From Brevundimonas vesicularis (GTDB lineage Bacteria > Pseudomonadota > Alphaproteobacteria > Caulobacterales > Caulobacteraceae), in contig NZ_CP114278.1 of NCBI RefSeq assembly GCF_027105095.1, positions 1,922,001-1,986,000 on the forward strand: 64,000 nt of DNA, written 5' to 3'. Each line of letters opens with the position of its first letter. Position 1 is the first letter of the stretch. The translations under genes were made by a program, and so were the position numbers. The notes under the pieces are model-generated. The model did not search any database, was not told the origin of the DNA, and saw only the letters and a list, made by a program, of their open reading frames with translations. Positions 16,909 through 26,186 of this stretch are shown one piece after another.

Positions 16909-18684
16909 GTGACGCTTCAACAAGGACTGGCCTTCGGCCTCGTCGGACTGACAATCGGCGCCTTCATCTGGGGTCGGTTTCGTTACGACCTGGTCGCGGT
17001 CGTCGCGTTGGTTGCAGGATTGGCGATCGGCATCATCCCCGCCGAGGCTGCATTTGACGGTTTCAAAAACGACGTCACCGTCATCATCGCCTGCGCGCTG
17101 ATCGTTTCGGCCGCCTTCGCCCGATCGGGGGTCATTGAGCTCGCGATGCGGCGGGTGATGCCGCTGCTAAAGACTGAGCGCTCCCAGGTCCCGGTTCTGA
17201 CCGGTGCTGTGACGTTGCTTTCCATGGCGACGAAGAATGTCGGAGCCCTGGCGATCATGATGCCGGTGGCGCTTCAGGTGGCGCGCCAGACGAAGTCGTC
17301 CCCCTCCCGGCTCCTGATGCCAATGGCTTTCGGCGCCATGGCGGGCGGCATGGTCACCCTGGTCGGGACCGCCCCGAACATCATCGTCGCCGAAGTGCGT
17401 CAGAGCATCGTCGGCGAACCCTTTGCCATGTTTGACTACGCACCCGTGGGCCTGGCGCTCACGCTGATCGCCCTGGCGTTTTTGGCGTTCGGCTATCGCC
17501 TGTTGCCCCGCGATCGACAGGGCGCAACGTCTTTGAGCGCGGCCTTGGCCGCCAACGCGTATGCCACGGAAGTCAGGGCGCCTGAAGGCTGGGCTCCGGG
17601 ATCTATGACCGTGTCCGCTCTCGGCGCCCTCGGCGACGGCGAGGTCAAGATCATGGCGCTGATCCGTTCAGGGAAACGGCGGCTGAGTCCCAGAGGCAAT
17701 GTCGTCGTCAAGGCGGGTGATGCGTTGCTGATCGAGGGCGAGCAGCAGGCGCTGGAGGGCTTCGTCAGTCGGGCTCAGATGAATCTCATCCGCGATGACC
17801 GCCCGGTTCCCCTAGCGACCGCATCCGAGGAGATTGCAATTGTAGAGGCGGTGATCGGCCGAAACTCCCCTCTGCAAGGGCAGTCTGTTCGAAGCTCGGA
17901 TCTGTACGGCCAGCACGGGATCAATCTGCTGGGCGTGTCGCGAAGCGGCTTTCAACTCACCCAGCATCTGCGGACGGCAAAACTGGCGCCCGGCGATATC
18001 ATCCTGCTCCAAGGCGCCGAACAGACGCTGCCGGTCGCGCTGAGGGCGCTGGATTTACTGCCCCTGGCGGAGCGTCAGGTTCAACTCGGAAGCGTGCGCA
18101 GGCGCTTCATGCCGGCTGTTGTTCTTGCGTGCGCCATGACCCTCGTTGGCCTTGGCCTGGTTCCAGTCGCCGTCGCCTTCTTCGGCGCCGCCGTCGTCAT
18201 CGTCGCATTGGGCGGCCTGAAGATGCGTGAGGCCTATGCCGCTCTGGATGGCCCCCTGCTCGTTCTGATCGCAGCCCTCATTCCCGTCTCAGACGCGATC
18301 CAATCCACGGGAGGGTCCGACCTGATCGCGGGACTGCTTCGCCACGTGTTCACGGGCTTGCCGGGCGTTGTCGCGATCACCGGCGTGATGCTCGCCTCAA
18401 TGGCGGTCACGCCCTTCCTGAACAATGCGGCGACCGTCCTGATCGTCGCCCCGATCGGAGCGACGCTGGCCAAGCAGCTTGGCTACAATCCGGATCCGTT
18501 CCTGATGGCGGTCGCGGTCGGCGCCGCGTGCGACTTCCTGACGCCCATCGGTCACCAGTGCAATACGCTGGTTATGGGACCTGGCGGCTACAAGTTTTCT
18601 GATTATCCCAGACTGGGCGCGCCTTTGAGCGCGCTCGTTCTGGTCACGGGGCCCTCGCTCATCTTGCTATTTTGGCCTCTTTGA
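16909..18684 (+). CDS. SLC13/DASS-type permease with two TrkA_C domains
   Basis: A 591-residue transporter: a first membrane block (about residues 5-195), two RCK/TrkA_C regulatory domains (about 205-290 and 300-390; the segments LIRSGKRRLSPRGNVVVKAG and NLLGVSRSGFQLTQHLRTAK are typical), and a second membrane block (about 400-591) with MAVTPFLNNAATVLIVAPIG. Relatives move anions such as sulfate or dicarboxylates with Na+; the substrate here is not predictable. The GTG at 16909 starts the hydrophobic N-terminus directly. A decayed gene lies just upstream and a MarR regulator converges downstream. Confidence 0.88.
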   Translation: MTLQQGLAFGLVGLTIGAFIWGRFRYDLVAVVALVAGLAIGIIPAEAAFDGFKNDVTVIIACALIVSAAFARSGVIELAMRRVMPLLKTERSQVPVLTGAVTLLSMATKNVGALAIMMPVALQVARQTKSSPSRLLMPMAFGAMAGGMVTLVGTAPNIIVAEVRQSIVGEPFAMFDYAPVGLALTLIALAFLAFGYRLLPRDRQGATSLSAALAANAYATEVRAPEGWAPGSMTVSALGALGDGEVKIMALIRSGKRRLSPRGNVVVKAGDALLIEGEQQALEGFVSRAQMNLIRDDRPVPLATASEEIAIVEAVIGRNSPLQGQSVRSSDLYGQHGINLLGVSRSGFQLTQHLRTAKLAPGDIILLQGAEQTLPVALRALDLLPLAERQVQLGSVRRRFMPAVVLACAMTLVGLGLVPVAVAFFGAAVVIVALGGLKMREAYAALDGPLLVLIAALIPVSDAIQSTGGSDLIAGLLRHVFTGLPGVVAITGVMLASMAVTPFLNNAATVLIVAPIGATLAKQLGYNPDPFLMAVAVGAACDFLTPIGHQCNTLVMGPGGYKFSDYPRLGAPLSALVLVTGPSLILLFWPL

Positions 18685-18770
18685 TTGGCTCGAGGTCAGA
18701 AGATAGCGTTGGAACAGACAGGTCAGGATCACCGTTTCCGGCTGTTCGCCGGCTCGACATCCCGAGACGC

Positions 18771-19283
18771 TTATGAGGGCCTGACAGCCTGATAATGCGG
18801 CTTCAAAGAGGCCTGAGAGTCGCGAGGCTGCATCAAAACTGCGAGGCGTTCGACAGCTTCAGCCATCGCCAGTCGCTCGCTGTGTGGAAGTTCAGCCAAG
18901 GCGGCGAGAAAACCGTCGCCGAGCAGGCCCGGGGACGTCTGCAATGCCTGTCGCCCCGCGTCGGTCAAACGCACATGGACGACGCGGCGATCCACGGTGG
19001 AGCGATAGCGGGCGGCCATGCCCTTGGCTTCGAGCTTATCCAGCACGGCGACGACGGTCGGCGCCGACATGGAGACGTCCCGCGATATGGCGCTGGTGCT
19101 GACTTCGCCCAATGTGCGGATGGATTGCAGCACGAGGAGTTGCGGCAGCGTCAGCCCGGTCAGACGTGAAATTTCTCGAGACCGAACATCAATCGCCTGG
19201 GCGACGCGACGGACTGACCGGACAAGGGATGCGGTGGCGTCAACCGCCGCTTCAGGGCCTGGCTCAAGGGAAATATCCGCCAT
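18771..19283 (-). CDS. MarR-family transcriptional regulator
   Basis: Winged-helix dimeric repressor of about 170 residues. The helix-turn-helix and wing lie in LTLPQLLVLQSI, VSTSAISRDVSMSAPTVVAVL, and the wing KGMAARYRSTVDRRVVHVRLT, a clear MarR pattern. The start at 19283 (MADISLEPG) is favoured; in-frame starts at 19313 (ATG) and 19334 (TTG) are possible but the last almost reaches the divergent gene's start. It is divergent from the NAGGN osmoprotectant operon with only 65 bases between, so it probably regulates that operon and itself; the ligand is unknown. Confidence 0.88.
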   Translation of the reverse strand: MADISLEPGPEAAVDATASLVRSVRRVAQAIDVRSREISRLTGLTLPQLLVLQSIRTLGEVSTSAISRDVSMSAPTVVAVLDKLEAKGMAARYRSTVDRRVVHVRLTDAGRQALQTSPGLLGDGFLAALAELPHSERLAMAEAVERLAVLMQPRDSQASLKPHYQAVRPS

Positions 19284-19348
19284 TCGGGTTGAACTCTTTC
19301 GTGCCCTAACCATTTGTACCCGCTGCTTCCACAATTCAAGGAGGACCC

Positions 19349-21124
19349 ATGTGCGGTCTTAGCGGCGAGATCAATTTCGACGGACGACCGGCCGATGCCG
19401 GCGCTGTTCAACGCATGACCGATGCGCTCTCGCCCCGTGGACCGGATGGTTCCGGCATTGTTATGCGCGGCTCGGTGGGGCTCGGTCACCGCCGATTAAA
19501 GATCATCGACCTGAGTGAGAAAGCTCAGCAGCCGATGGTGGACACTGACCTGGGCGTGACCCTGGCGTTCAACGGCTGCATCTACAACTATCCCGAACTG
19601 CGCGAAGAGCTGCAGGGGATGGGGTTCCGCTTCTTCTCGCACGGCGACACCGAGGTCATCATCAAGGCCTGGAAGGCGTGGGGCGAAGCCTGCGTCGAGC
19701 GATTCAAGGGCATGTTCGCCTTTGTGCTGCATGAGTGCGACACCGGCCGCACCGTGGTCGCTCGCGACCGTTTCGGCATCAAGCCGCTGTATCTGGCCGA
19801 ACAGGGCAAGCGTCTGCGCTTCGCCTCGACCCTGCCGGCCGTGTTGGCGGCGGGCGACGTGGATAAGACCATCGATCCCGTCGGCCTGCACCACTACATG
19901 ACCTTCCATGCGGTCGTGCCGCCGCCACACACGATCCTGAAGGGCGTCAAGAAGTTCCCGCCGGCCACCATCCGGGTGATCGAGGCGGATGGGCGGGCCA
20001 AGGACCGCCTCTACTGGCAGCCCGATATGACGCGCCATGCTGAGGACGCGGCCCTGACGGCCGAGGATTGGCGCGATCGGGTCCTGGACAGTCTGCGCGC
20101 AGCGGTGAAGCGCCGCATGGTCGCCGACGTGCCGGTAGGCGTGCTGCTGTCGGGTGGGGTGGACTCCAGCCTGATCGTCGGTCTGCTGGCCGAACTGGGT
20201 CAGAAGGACCTGATGACCTTCTCGGTCGGTTTTGAAGAAGCGAATGGCGAGAAGGGCGACGAGTTCGTCTATTCCGACCTGATCGCCAAACATTACGGGA
20301 CCAAGCATCACCAGATCTTCGTGCCGCACCAGAGGCTGATGGAGGCCCTGCCGGGCACCATCGGCGCCATGTCGGAGCCGATGGTCTCTTACGACAACGT
20401 CGGCTTCTACCTGCTGAGCCAGGAAGTTTCCAAACACATCAAGGTGGTGCAGTCGGGACAGGGCGCCGACGAGGTGTTCGCCGGTTATCACTGGTACCCG
20501 CCGATGCTGGGCGCGGCCGATCCGGTCGAAACCTACGCCAAGGCCTTCTTCGACCGCAGTCACGACACGCTGAAGACCCAGCTGAACGGCGCCTATATGG
20601 CCGACACCGACGTCAGCCGCGCCTTGGTCGAGGCTCATTTCGCGCAAGGCCGCGCAGCGACGCCCGTCGACCAAGCCCTGCGCCTGGACAGCCAGGTGAT
20701 GCTGGTCGACGACCCGGTGAAGCGGGTCGACAACATGACCATGGCCTGGGGTCTGGAGGCGCGCGTGCCCTTCCTCGATCACGAACTGGTCGAACTGGCG
20801 GGCCGCATCCCGCCTGAGCACAAGCTGGCCCAAGGCGGCAAGGGCGTGCTGAAAGAGGCCGCGCGTCTGGTGATCCCCTCCCAGGTCATCGATCGCAAGA
20901 AGGGCTATTTCCCCGTGCCCGCACTGAAATACATCCAGGGTCCGTATCTGGAGATGGTGCGCGAGGCCCTGACCAACCAGGCGGCGCGCGACCGGGGCCT
21001 GTTCGACAAGGCCTATCTGGACACCCTGTTCGCCGATCCGGCCCAGCACATCACGCCGCTGCGCGGGTCCGAACTGTGGCAGGTCGCCGTGCTCGAGATG
21101 TGGATGCAACAGCATGGCGTCTGA
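19349..21124 (+). CDS. asnB: N-acetylglutaminylglutamine amidotransferase (NAGGN biosynthesis, AsnB-like)
   Basis: Asparagine-synthetase-like enzyme that amidates the dipeptide N-acetylglutaminylglutamine to NAGGN, an osmoprotectant. 591 residues. The N-terminal Ntn glutaminase domain starts with Cys2 (MCGLSGEINFDG), the nucleophile exposed after Met removal; the C-terminal ATP-pyrophosphatase domain shows SGGVDSS at 268-274. AAGGAGG lies eight bases before the ATG. The stop lies inside the start of ngg (11-base overlap). Assignment as NAGGN rather than asparagine synthetase rests on the ngg and M42 peptidase genes that follow. Confidence 0.92.
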   Translation: MCGLSGEINFDGRPADAGAVQRMTDALSPRGPDGSGIVMRGSVGLGHRRLKIIDLSEKAQQPMVDTDLGVTLAFNGCIYNYPELREELQGMGFRFFSHGDTEVIIKAWKAWGEACVERFKGMFAFVLHECDTGRTVVARDRFGIKPLYLAEQGKRLRFASTLPAVLAAGDVDKTIDPVGLHHYMTFHAVVPPPHTILKGVKKFPPATIRVIEADGRAKDRLYWQPDMTRHAEDAALTAEDWRDRVLDSLRAAVKRRMVADVPVGVLLSGGVDSSLIVGLLAELGQKDLMTFSVGFEEANGEKGDEFVYSDLIAKHYGTKHHQIFVPHQRLMEALPGTIGAMSEPMVSYDNVGFYLLSQEVSKHIKVVQSGQGADEVFAGYHWYPPMLGAADPVETYAKAFFDRSHDTLKTQLNGAYMADTDVSRALVEAHFAQGRAATPVDQALRLDSQVMLVDDPVKRVDNMTMAWGLEARVPFLDHELVELAGRIPPEHKLAQGGKGVLKEAARLVIPSQVIDRKKGYFPVPALKYIQGPYLEMVREALTNQAARDRGLFDKAYLDTLFADPAQHITPLRGSELWQVAVLEMWMQQHGV

Positions 21125-22883
21125 CATCCGACCTGAACGGTCCAAGGCGCACCGGCTGAAACGGCTGCGTCACGAGGGGCTGAAGCCGCCTGTTCAGTCC
21201 GGCGACGGACCGAGGCCGGACGCCGTGCTGGACTGCGGCTGGGGCCGGCTGCTGTTCGCCCAGACCTTCGAGACGGCCGAGCCCCTGGTCGAGGCCCTGC
21301 GCGCCGAGGGGCCGGACCGGCGCGACATCGCCTTCTATGTCCGCAATCCGCACGTCCTGCTGGCCTCGGCGCCGCAGGAGTTGTTCCTGGATCCGTCGCA
21401 CACCTATCGGCTGGAACTGGCGACCTATCGCACCAGCCGACGCCAGCCCCGAGGCTTCACCGTGCGCCGTCTGACGTCGGAAACGGACGCCCAGGCGGTC
21501 AATGACATCTACGCCAAGCGCAGGATGGTGCCGGTCCCGCCCGACTTCTTCTGGTCGCATCGCGACGACCGGACCATCACCTATTTCGTCGCCGAGGATA
21601 CGACGACGGGGGCGGTGATCGGCACGGTGACGGGGGTCAATCATGCGCGCGCCTTCGACGATCCCGAATGCGGCGCGTCTCTGTGGTGTCTGGCGGTCGA
21701 TCCCCAGGCGACCCAGCCGGGCGTCGGCGAGGCCCTGGTCCGGCGGCTGGCCGAGCATTTCAAGACCCAGGGCCTGGCCCACATGGACCTGTCGGTCATG
21801 CACGACAACGACCAGGCCATCGCCCTGTATGAGAAGCTGGGGTTTCGCCGCGTGTCCTTCTTCGGGGTCAAGCGCAAGAACCCGATCAACGAGGCTCTGT
21901 TCGTCGGCCCGACCGATGATCACGACCTGAACCCCTATGCCCGGATCATCGTCAATGAGGCGCGGCGGCGCGGCATCCATACCGAGATCATCGACGCCGA
22001 AGGCGGACTGTTCCGTCTGAACTGGGGCGGCCGGTCGGTGCGGTGCCGCGAGAGCCTGTCGGAGCTGACCTCGGCCGTGGCGCTCAGCATCTGCGACGAC
22101 AAGCGGATGACGCGGCGCATCGTCGAGGCGGCCGGTGTCCGCGTGCCCGAGCGGATCGACCCCGCCGACCCGTCCGCTATCGACGCGGCCTTGGCCAGGT
22201 TCGGCGCCCTGGTGGTCAAGCCCGCGCGGGGCGAACAGGGCCAGGGCGTCGCCGTCGGCCTGACGACGATGAACGAGGTCCAGACGGCCCTGGTCCGCGC
22301 GCGCCGCATCTGTTCCGAGGTGCTGATCGAGGAACAGGTGCAGGGCGAGGATCTGCGGCTGGTAGTGATCGACTATAAGGTCGTGGCCTGCGCCCTGCGT
22401 CGTCCGCCGCGCGTCGTCGGCGACGGGCGCTCGACCTTGCGCGCCCTTGTCGAACACCAAAGCCGTCGTCGCGCCGCCGCCACCGGCGGGGAATCCACCA
22501 TCCCGATCGATGCCGAGACCGAGCGCACCCTGGCCGAGGCCGGCTATTGTCTCGACGACGTGGCGGCGGAAGGGACCGAGATTTTGGTGCGCAAAGCGGC
22601 CAATCTGCACCTGGGCGGCACCATCCATGATGTGACGGATGAGGTGCATCCCGCCCTGATCCGCGCCGCCGTCGCCGCCGCGCGCGCCATCGACATTCCG
22701 GTCACCGGCATTGATCTGATGGTGAAGTCTCCGCGTGAACCCGACTACGCCTTCATCGAGGCGAACGAGCGCCCCGGCCTGGCCAACCACGAACCCCAAC
22801 CGACTGCCGAGCGTTTCGTGGATCTGCTCTTTCCACTGTCCGCGCCGGCCGCTGCACGGACATTTCCGCGATCCGAAGCCTGA
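21114..22883 (+). CDS. ngg: N-acetylglutaminylglutamine synthetase (GNAT + ATP-grasp)
   Basis: Makes the dipeptide N-acetylglutaminylglutamine. 589 residues in two domains: an N-terminal GNAT acetyltransferase (about 110-280; LWCLAVDPQATQPGVGEALV is the acetyl-CoA loop region) and a C-terminal ATP-grasp ligase (about 310-575; LVVKPARGEQGQGVAVGL, EEQVQGEDLRLVVIDYKVVA, and FIEANERPGL with metal-binding Glu/Asn). It overlaps asnB by 11 bases and is followed after ten bases by the peptidase gene, so the three are one operon. Confidence 0.94.
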   Translation: MASDIRPERSKAHRLKRLRHEGLKPPVQSGDGPRPDAVLDCGWGRLLFAQTFETAEPLVEALRAEGPDRRDIAFYVRNPHVLLASAPQELFLDPSHTYRLELATYRTSRRQPRGFTVRRLTSETDAQAVNDIYAKRRMVPVPPDFFWSHRDDRTITYFVAEDTTTGAVIGTVTGVNHARAFDDPECGASLWCLAVDPQATQPGVGEALVRRLAEHFKTQGLAHMDLSVMHDNDQAIALYEKLGFRRVSFFGVKRKNPINEALFVGPTDDHDLNPYARIIVNEARRRGIHTEIIDAEGGLFRLNWGGRSVRCRESLSELTSAVALSICDDKRMTRRIVEAAGVRVPERIDPADPSAIDAALARFGALVVKPARGEQGQGVAVGLTTMNEVQTALVRARRICSEVLIEEQVQGEDLRLVVIDYKVVACALRRPPRVVGDGRSTLRALVEHQSRRRAAATGGESTIPIDAETERTLAEAGYCLDDVAAEGTEILVRKAANLHLGGTIHDVTDEVHPALIRAAVAAARAIDIPVTGIDLMVKSPREPDYAFIEANERPGLANHEPQPTAERFVDLLFPLSAPAAARTFPRSEA

Positions 22884-22893
22884 AGGAGGCCCC

Positions 22894-24018
22894 TTGGCCC
22901 GCCCCGCGATAGACCTCGACTACCTGAAGGCCCGCCTGGCCGACCTGCTGAACACGCCCAGCCCGACCGGCTACACGGACGAGGCGGTCTGGCTCTTGTG
23001 CCGAGAACTCGAGCGGCTGGGCCTCGACTATGAAATGACCCGCCGCGGCGCCCTTCGCGCAAGACTGCCGGGCCGTACGCCAAAACCGGCGCGCGCCATC
23101 GTCGCCCACGTCGATACCCTGGGCGCCCAGGTCAAACAGGTGAAGGCCAACGGCCGGCTGGAACTGGTCGCGATCGGTCACTGGTCGTCGCGTTTCGCCG
23201 AGGGGGCGCGGGCGACGATCTTCTCCGAAGGCGGCGCCTATCGCGGCACCATCCTGCCGTTGAAGGCGTCCGGCCATACCTTCAACGAAGAGGTGGACAC
23301 TCAGCCGGTAAACTGGGCCCAGGTCGAGCTGCGCATCGACGCCGTGACCCACGGCCGCGAAGACACCCTGGCGCTTGGCGTGGACGTCGGCGACATCGTC
23401 GCCATCGATCCCCAGCCCGAGTTCATCGACACCGGCTTCATCGTCTCGCGCCATCTGGACGACAAAGCGGGCGTCGCCACGCTGCTGGCCGCGCTGGAAT
23501 GCATGATCCGCGAAGATCGCACGCCGACAGTCGATACCTGGTGGCTGTTCACGATCGCCGAGGAGGTCGGGCTGGGCGCATCATCCGTGCTGATCCCGGA
23601 TGTCGCCGCCATGGTGACGGTCGACAATGGCACGACCGCGCCCGGCCAGAACTCCTCAGAGTTCGGCGTCACCATCGCCATGGCCGACCAGACAGGTCCC
23701 TTCGACTGGCACCTGTCACGCAAACTGGTTCAACTGGCCCGCGCCCACGATATCCCGCACCAGAAGGACGTCTTCCGGTACTATCGCTCCGACTCGGCCT
23801 CGGCCTTGGAAGCCGGCGCCGACATCCGGACCGCCTTGGTCACCTTCGGCATTGACGCCAGCCACGGCTATGAACGCATTCACGAAAGCGCGCTGGAAGA
23901 CCTGTCGCGCCTGCTGATCGCCTATGCCGAAAGCGACGTCGAAATCGGCCGAGACGCCAAGTCTTTGAGTGGAGCAAAAGGCTTTACCCACCAACCCGTG
24001 GGCGACGAGGGGGATTAG
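22894..24018 (+). CDS. NAGGN-system M42/M20-like metallopeptidase
   Basis: Di-zinc peptidase-family protein of 374 residues that accompanies asnB and ngg in many osmoprotectant loci; its exact substrate is not established. Metal-ligand motifs are present: IVAHVDTLGA, SRHLDDKAG with H187, D189 and D190, IAEEVGLG with two Glu, VTVDNGT, and a late ASHGYERIHES. The start is a TTG at 22894, five bases after an AAGGAGG that overlaps the ngg stop; no ATG fits. Third gene of the operon. Confidence 0.9.
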   Translation: MARPAIDLDYLKARLADLLNTPSPTGYTDEAVWLLCRELERLGLDYEMTRRGALRARLPGRTPKPARAIVAHVDTLGAQVKQVKANGRLELVAIGHWSSRFAEGARATIFSEGGAYRGTILPLKASGHTFNEEVDTQPVNWAQVELRIDAVTHGREDTLALGVDVGDIVAIDPQPEFIDTGFIVSRHLDDKAGVATLLAALECMIREDRTPTVDTWWLFTIAEEVGLGASSVLIPDVAAMVTVDNGTTAPGQNSSEFGVTIAMADQTGPFDWHLSRKLVQLARAHDIPHQKDVFRYYRSDSASALEAGADIRTALVTFGIDASHGYERIHESALEDLSRLLIAYAESDVEIGRDAKSLSGAKGFTHQPVGDEGD

Positions 24019-24280
24019 CGCTTAGAGGATCGCACTCGCCCAGCCCTCCTAAACTTACGTAAGGAATGTCGGCTTGAGGCAGCGTTCGAAATGTCCGCTG
24101 CTGGCGCGATGGCGAATTGGGGGCTTGCCAGCTGCGACGCCCGGGCGACTTGGCGCCAGACGCTCGACGCATCATGCCAGTACAGAAAATGTCTGTCGCC
24201 ATCGGCAGGCCTTCGTTCTAGCCTGACGACGCTGCAATCAAAGGCGGATAAGCCGCTGGATCAGCAAGAGGAAACAGACA

Positions 24281-24544
24281 ATGCGCATCCTGTACATCGC
24301 CGCTGCGGCCGCCTTGGCCTTGGCGGCCTGCTCCGACCGGACCGAGAAAAACGCCGCCGCCACTGCGGACAACGCCGGCGACACCGTCGCCTCGGCGGCC
24401 AGCGACACAGCCGCGAATGCAGACGCCGCCGCCGACGCCACCGCGGCTGCGGCCAAGGACGCGGCAGCCGACGCCGACGCCGCCGCCGATACCGCGGCGC
24501 GCAAGACCGATGCGGCGGCCGACGCCGCAGCGCGGACCCAATAA
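24281..24544 (+). CDS. Ala/Asp-rich small lipoprotein
   Basis: 87 residues: signal peptide with lipobox ALAAC (MRILYIAAAAALALAAC), then a mature part made almost only of Ala, Asp, Thr and Lys in short A-D-A-A units, probably one long helix like other small helical outer-membrane lipoproteins. AGAGGA is the ribosome site. No family name can be given. The preceding 262 bases (24019-24280) hold no gene; they include a perfect 10-bp palindrome CTTACGTAAG at 24054-24063. Confidence 0.75.
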   Translation: MRILYIAAAAALALAACSDRTEKNAAATADNAGDTVASAASDTAANADAAADATAAAAKDAAADADAAADTAARKTDAAADAAARTQ

Positions 24545-24653
24545 GACAAACGTCGCGACGCTGCCGATGCATTTCGGCGGCGTCGCGTCACCTTCTAGAT
24601 GCTGTAGTTCATGCGACCGGCTCACCGGGCGATTTTTGTCGGGAGACGTCGAG

Positions 24654-26186
24654 ATGCTGGAAGTCGGAACCACCTGCTGGCGCGCCGAAGTCGCGCCCCG
24701 CGCCGCGCTGCTGGTAGACATGGAGCCTTATCTGGCGGCCGCAAAGGCGGCGATGAGCCAGGCGAGCCGGTCCATCCACTTCCTGAACTGGGCCTTTGAT
24801 CCCGACACCATCCTTGATCATGAGCCGACGGACGGTTCGGCTCCGCAAACAATCGGCAGCTTCCTCAAAGATTTGTCCGAGGCCCGGCCGGAGCTCGAAA
24901 TCCGGATCCTGTGTTGGAAGTCGCCCGTCGCCGTTGCGGCCACTCAGCGGTTCTTTCCCTGGCGCAGTCGTCGCTTCTTCGCCGACACGCGCGTCGATTT
25001 TCGTCTGGACGGAACCTTGCCGCCAGGCGCTTCCCACCACCAGAAGGTCATCATCGTCGATGACGCCGTGGCCTTCTGCGGCAGTTGCGACATAGGTCCC
25101 GACCGGTGGGATAGTCCCGAACACCTTCACCCCGACCCGCGTCGCGGGAAGACGGCCAAAGGGACGCCCTGCTACGATTGCCGCCATGAGGTCATGGCGA
25201 TGATCGACGGTCCGCCGGCGCCCACTCTGGGTGATCTTTTCCGCGAACGGTGGGCGAGAGCGACCGGAGAGATGCTTGCTGCGCCGGCTGAAACGGTTTC
25301 CGACGTCTGGCCGGCCGACGTGAAGCCTGATCTGGAAAACGTCGAGATCGGCGTGTCCCGAACCCAGGCGCCGTGGAAAGATTTCCCGGAGCTGAGGCAA
25401 GGGGAGGCGGCCACCTTGGCCGCGATCGCCTCGGCCAAAACGACCCTCTATATCGAAAACCAGTATTTCACCTCGCCCATCGTGGCGGAGGCCATTGCCC
25501 AGCGGCTCGACGAAGCCGACGGTCCGGAGGTGATCCTGGTGTCGACCCGGCATTCGCCAAGCTGGTTTGACCAGATGACCATGGACAAGACGCGCTCGAC
25601 GTTTCTCAAGAGGCTTGAAGACGCGGACCGGCATGGGCGGTTCAGCGCCTACAGCCCCGTCACCCGCAATGGCCGGATCATCATCGTCCACGCCAAGCTC
25701 GCCGTCGTCGATGACCGTTCTGTTCGCATCGGGTCCAGCAACGTCAACAACCGGTCGCAGGGCTTCGATAGCGAATGCGACCTGACCCTGGATACGGGGG
25801 CGGGCCCTGACGCGGCGGGAGGAGCGTGTATCGGCGTGTTTCGCAACCGGCTGATCGCGCACTGGCTGGGGTGCGAAGAAATGCAGGTCACCCAGGCGAT
25901 AATGGCCCACGGCGGCATCAGCGCCGGCATCGAACATCTGCGGGATGAAGGTTGGGATCGTCTGCGTCCGCTTCGATCACGCAGTCACGGCGCCTTTTCC
26001 CGGTTCGTCGCCGAACACCATCTAGGCGATCCCATCTCGGCAGCCGACAGCCTTCGACCGTGGCGCCGACCCGCGCAGATGCGACACAAGCTTGCCGCAG
26101 CGGCGCATCGGCTTGTCCGCGCAGACATTCCGGGTCCGGAAGTGCCGCTCGGCGGTTCGATCGAACCGGGCCTTGATCAGGACTAA
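24654..26186 (+). CDS. phospholipase D-like protein (two HKD motifs)
   Basis: A 510-residue member of the PLD superfamily (phosphatidyltransferases and phosphodiesterases). Both catalytic HxKxxxxD motifs are intact: H129-x-K131-x4-D136 and H346-x-K348-x4-D353, each followed downstream by the usual G-S or N element (FCGSCDIG; IGSSNVNNRSQGFDSE). No membrane helix or signal is seen, unlike classical cardiolipin synthases, so it is probably a soluble or peripheral enzyme. ATG at 24654 has a GGGAG upstream; the longer frame upstream is antisense-like and atypical. Substrate unknown. Confidence 0.9.
   Translation: MLEVGTTCWRAEVAPRAALLVDMEPYLAAAKAAMSQASRSIHFLNWAFDPDTILDHEPTDGSAPQTIGSFLKDLSEARPELEIRILCWKSPVAVAATQRFFPWRSRRFFADTRVDFRLDGTLPPGASHHQKVIIVDDAVAFCGSCDIGPDRWDSPEHLHPDPRRGKTAKGTPCYDCRHEVMAMIDGPPAPTLGDLFRERWARATGEMLAAPAETVSDVWPADVKPDLENVEIGVSRTQAPWKDFPELRQGEAATLAAIASAKTTLYIENQYFTSPIVAEAIAQRLDEADGPEVILVSTRHSPSWFDQMTMDKTRSTFLKRLEDADRHGRFSAYSPVTRNGRIIIVHAKLAVVDDRSVRIGSSNVNNRSQGFDSECDLTLDTGAGPDAAGGACIGVFRNRLIAHWLGCEEMQVTQAIMAHGGISAGIEHLRDEGWDRLRPLRSRSHGAFSRFVAEHHLGDPISAADSLRPWRRPAQMRHKLAAAAHRLVRADIPGPEVPLGGSIEPGLDQD

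Noticed and set aside
19496..22799. Two long minus-strand frames (549 and 582 codons) antisense to asnB and ngg.
   Set aside because: Shadow frames of well-conserved genes; His/Gln/Arg-rich compositions with no motif or signal.
24417..24653. In-frame extension of the phospholipase D gene to 24417.
   Set aside because: Overlaps the lipoprotein gene out of frame, Pro/Arg-rich, no similarity; ATG 24654 has a better ribosome site.
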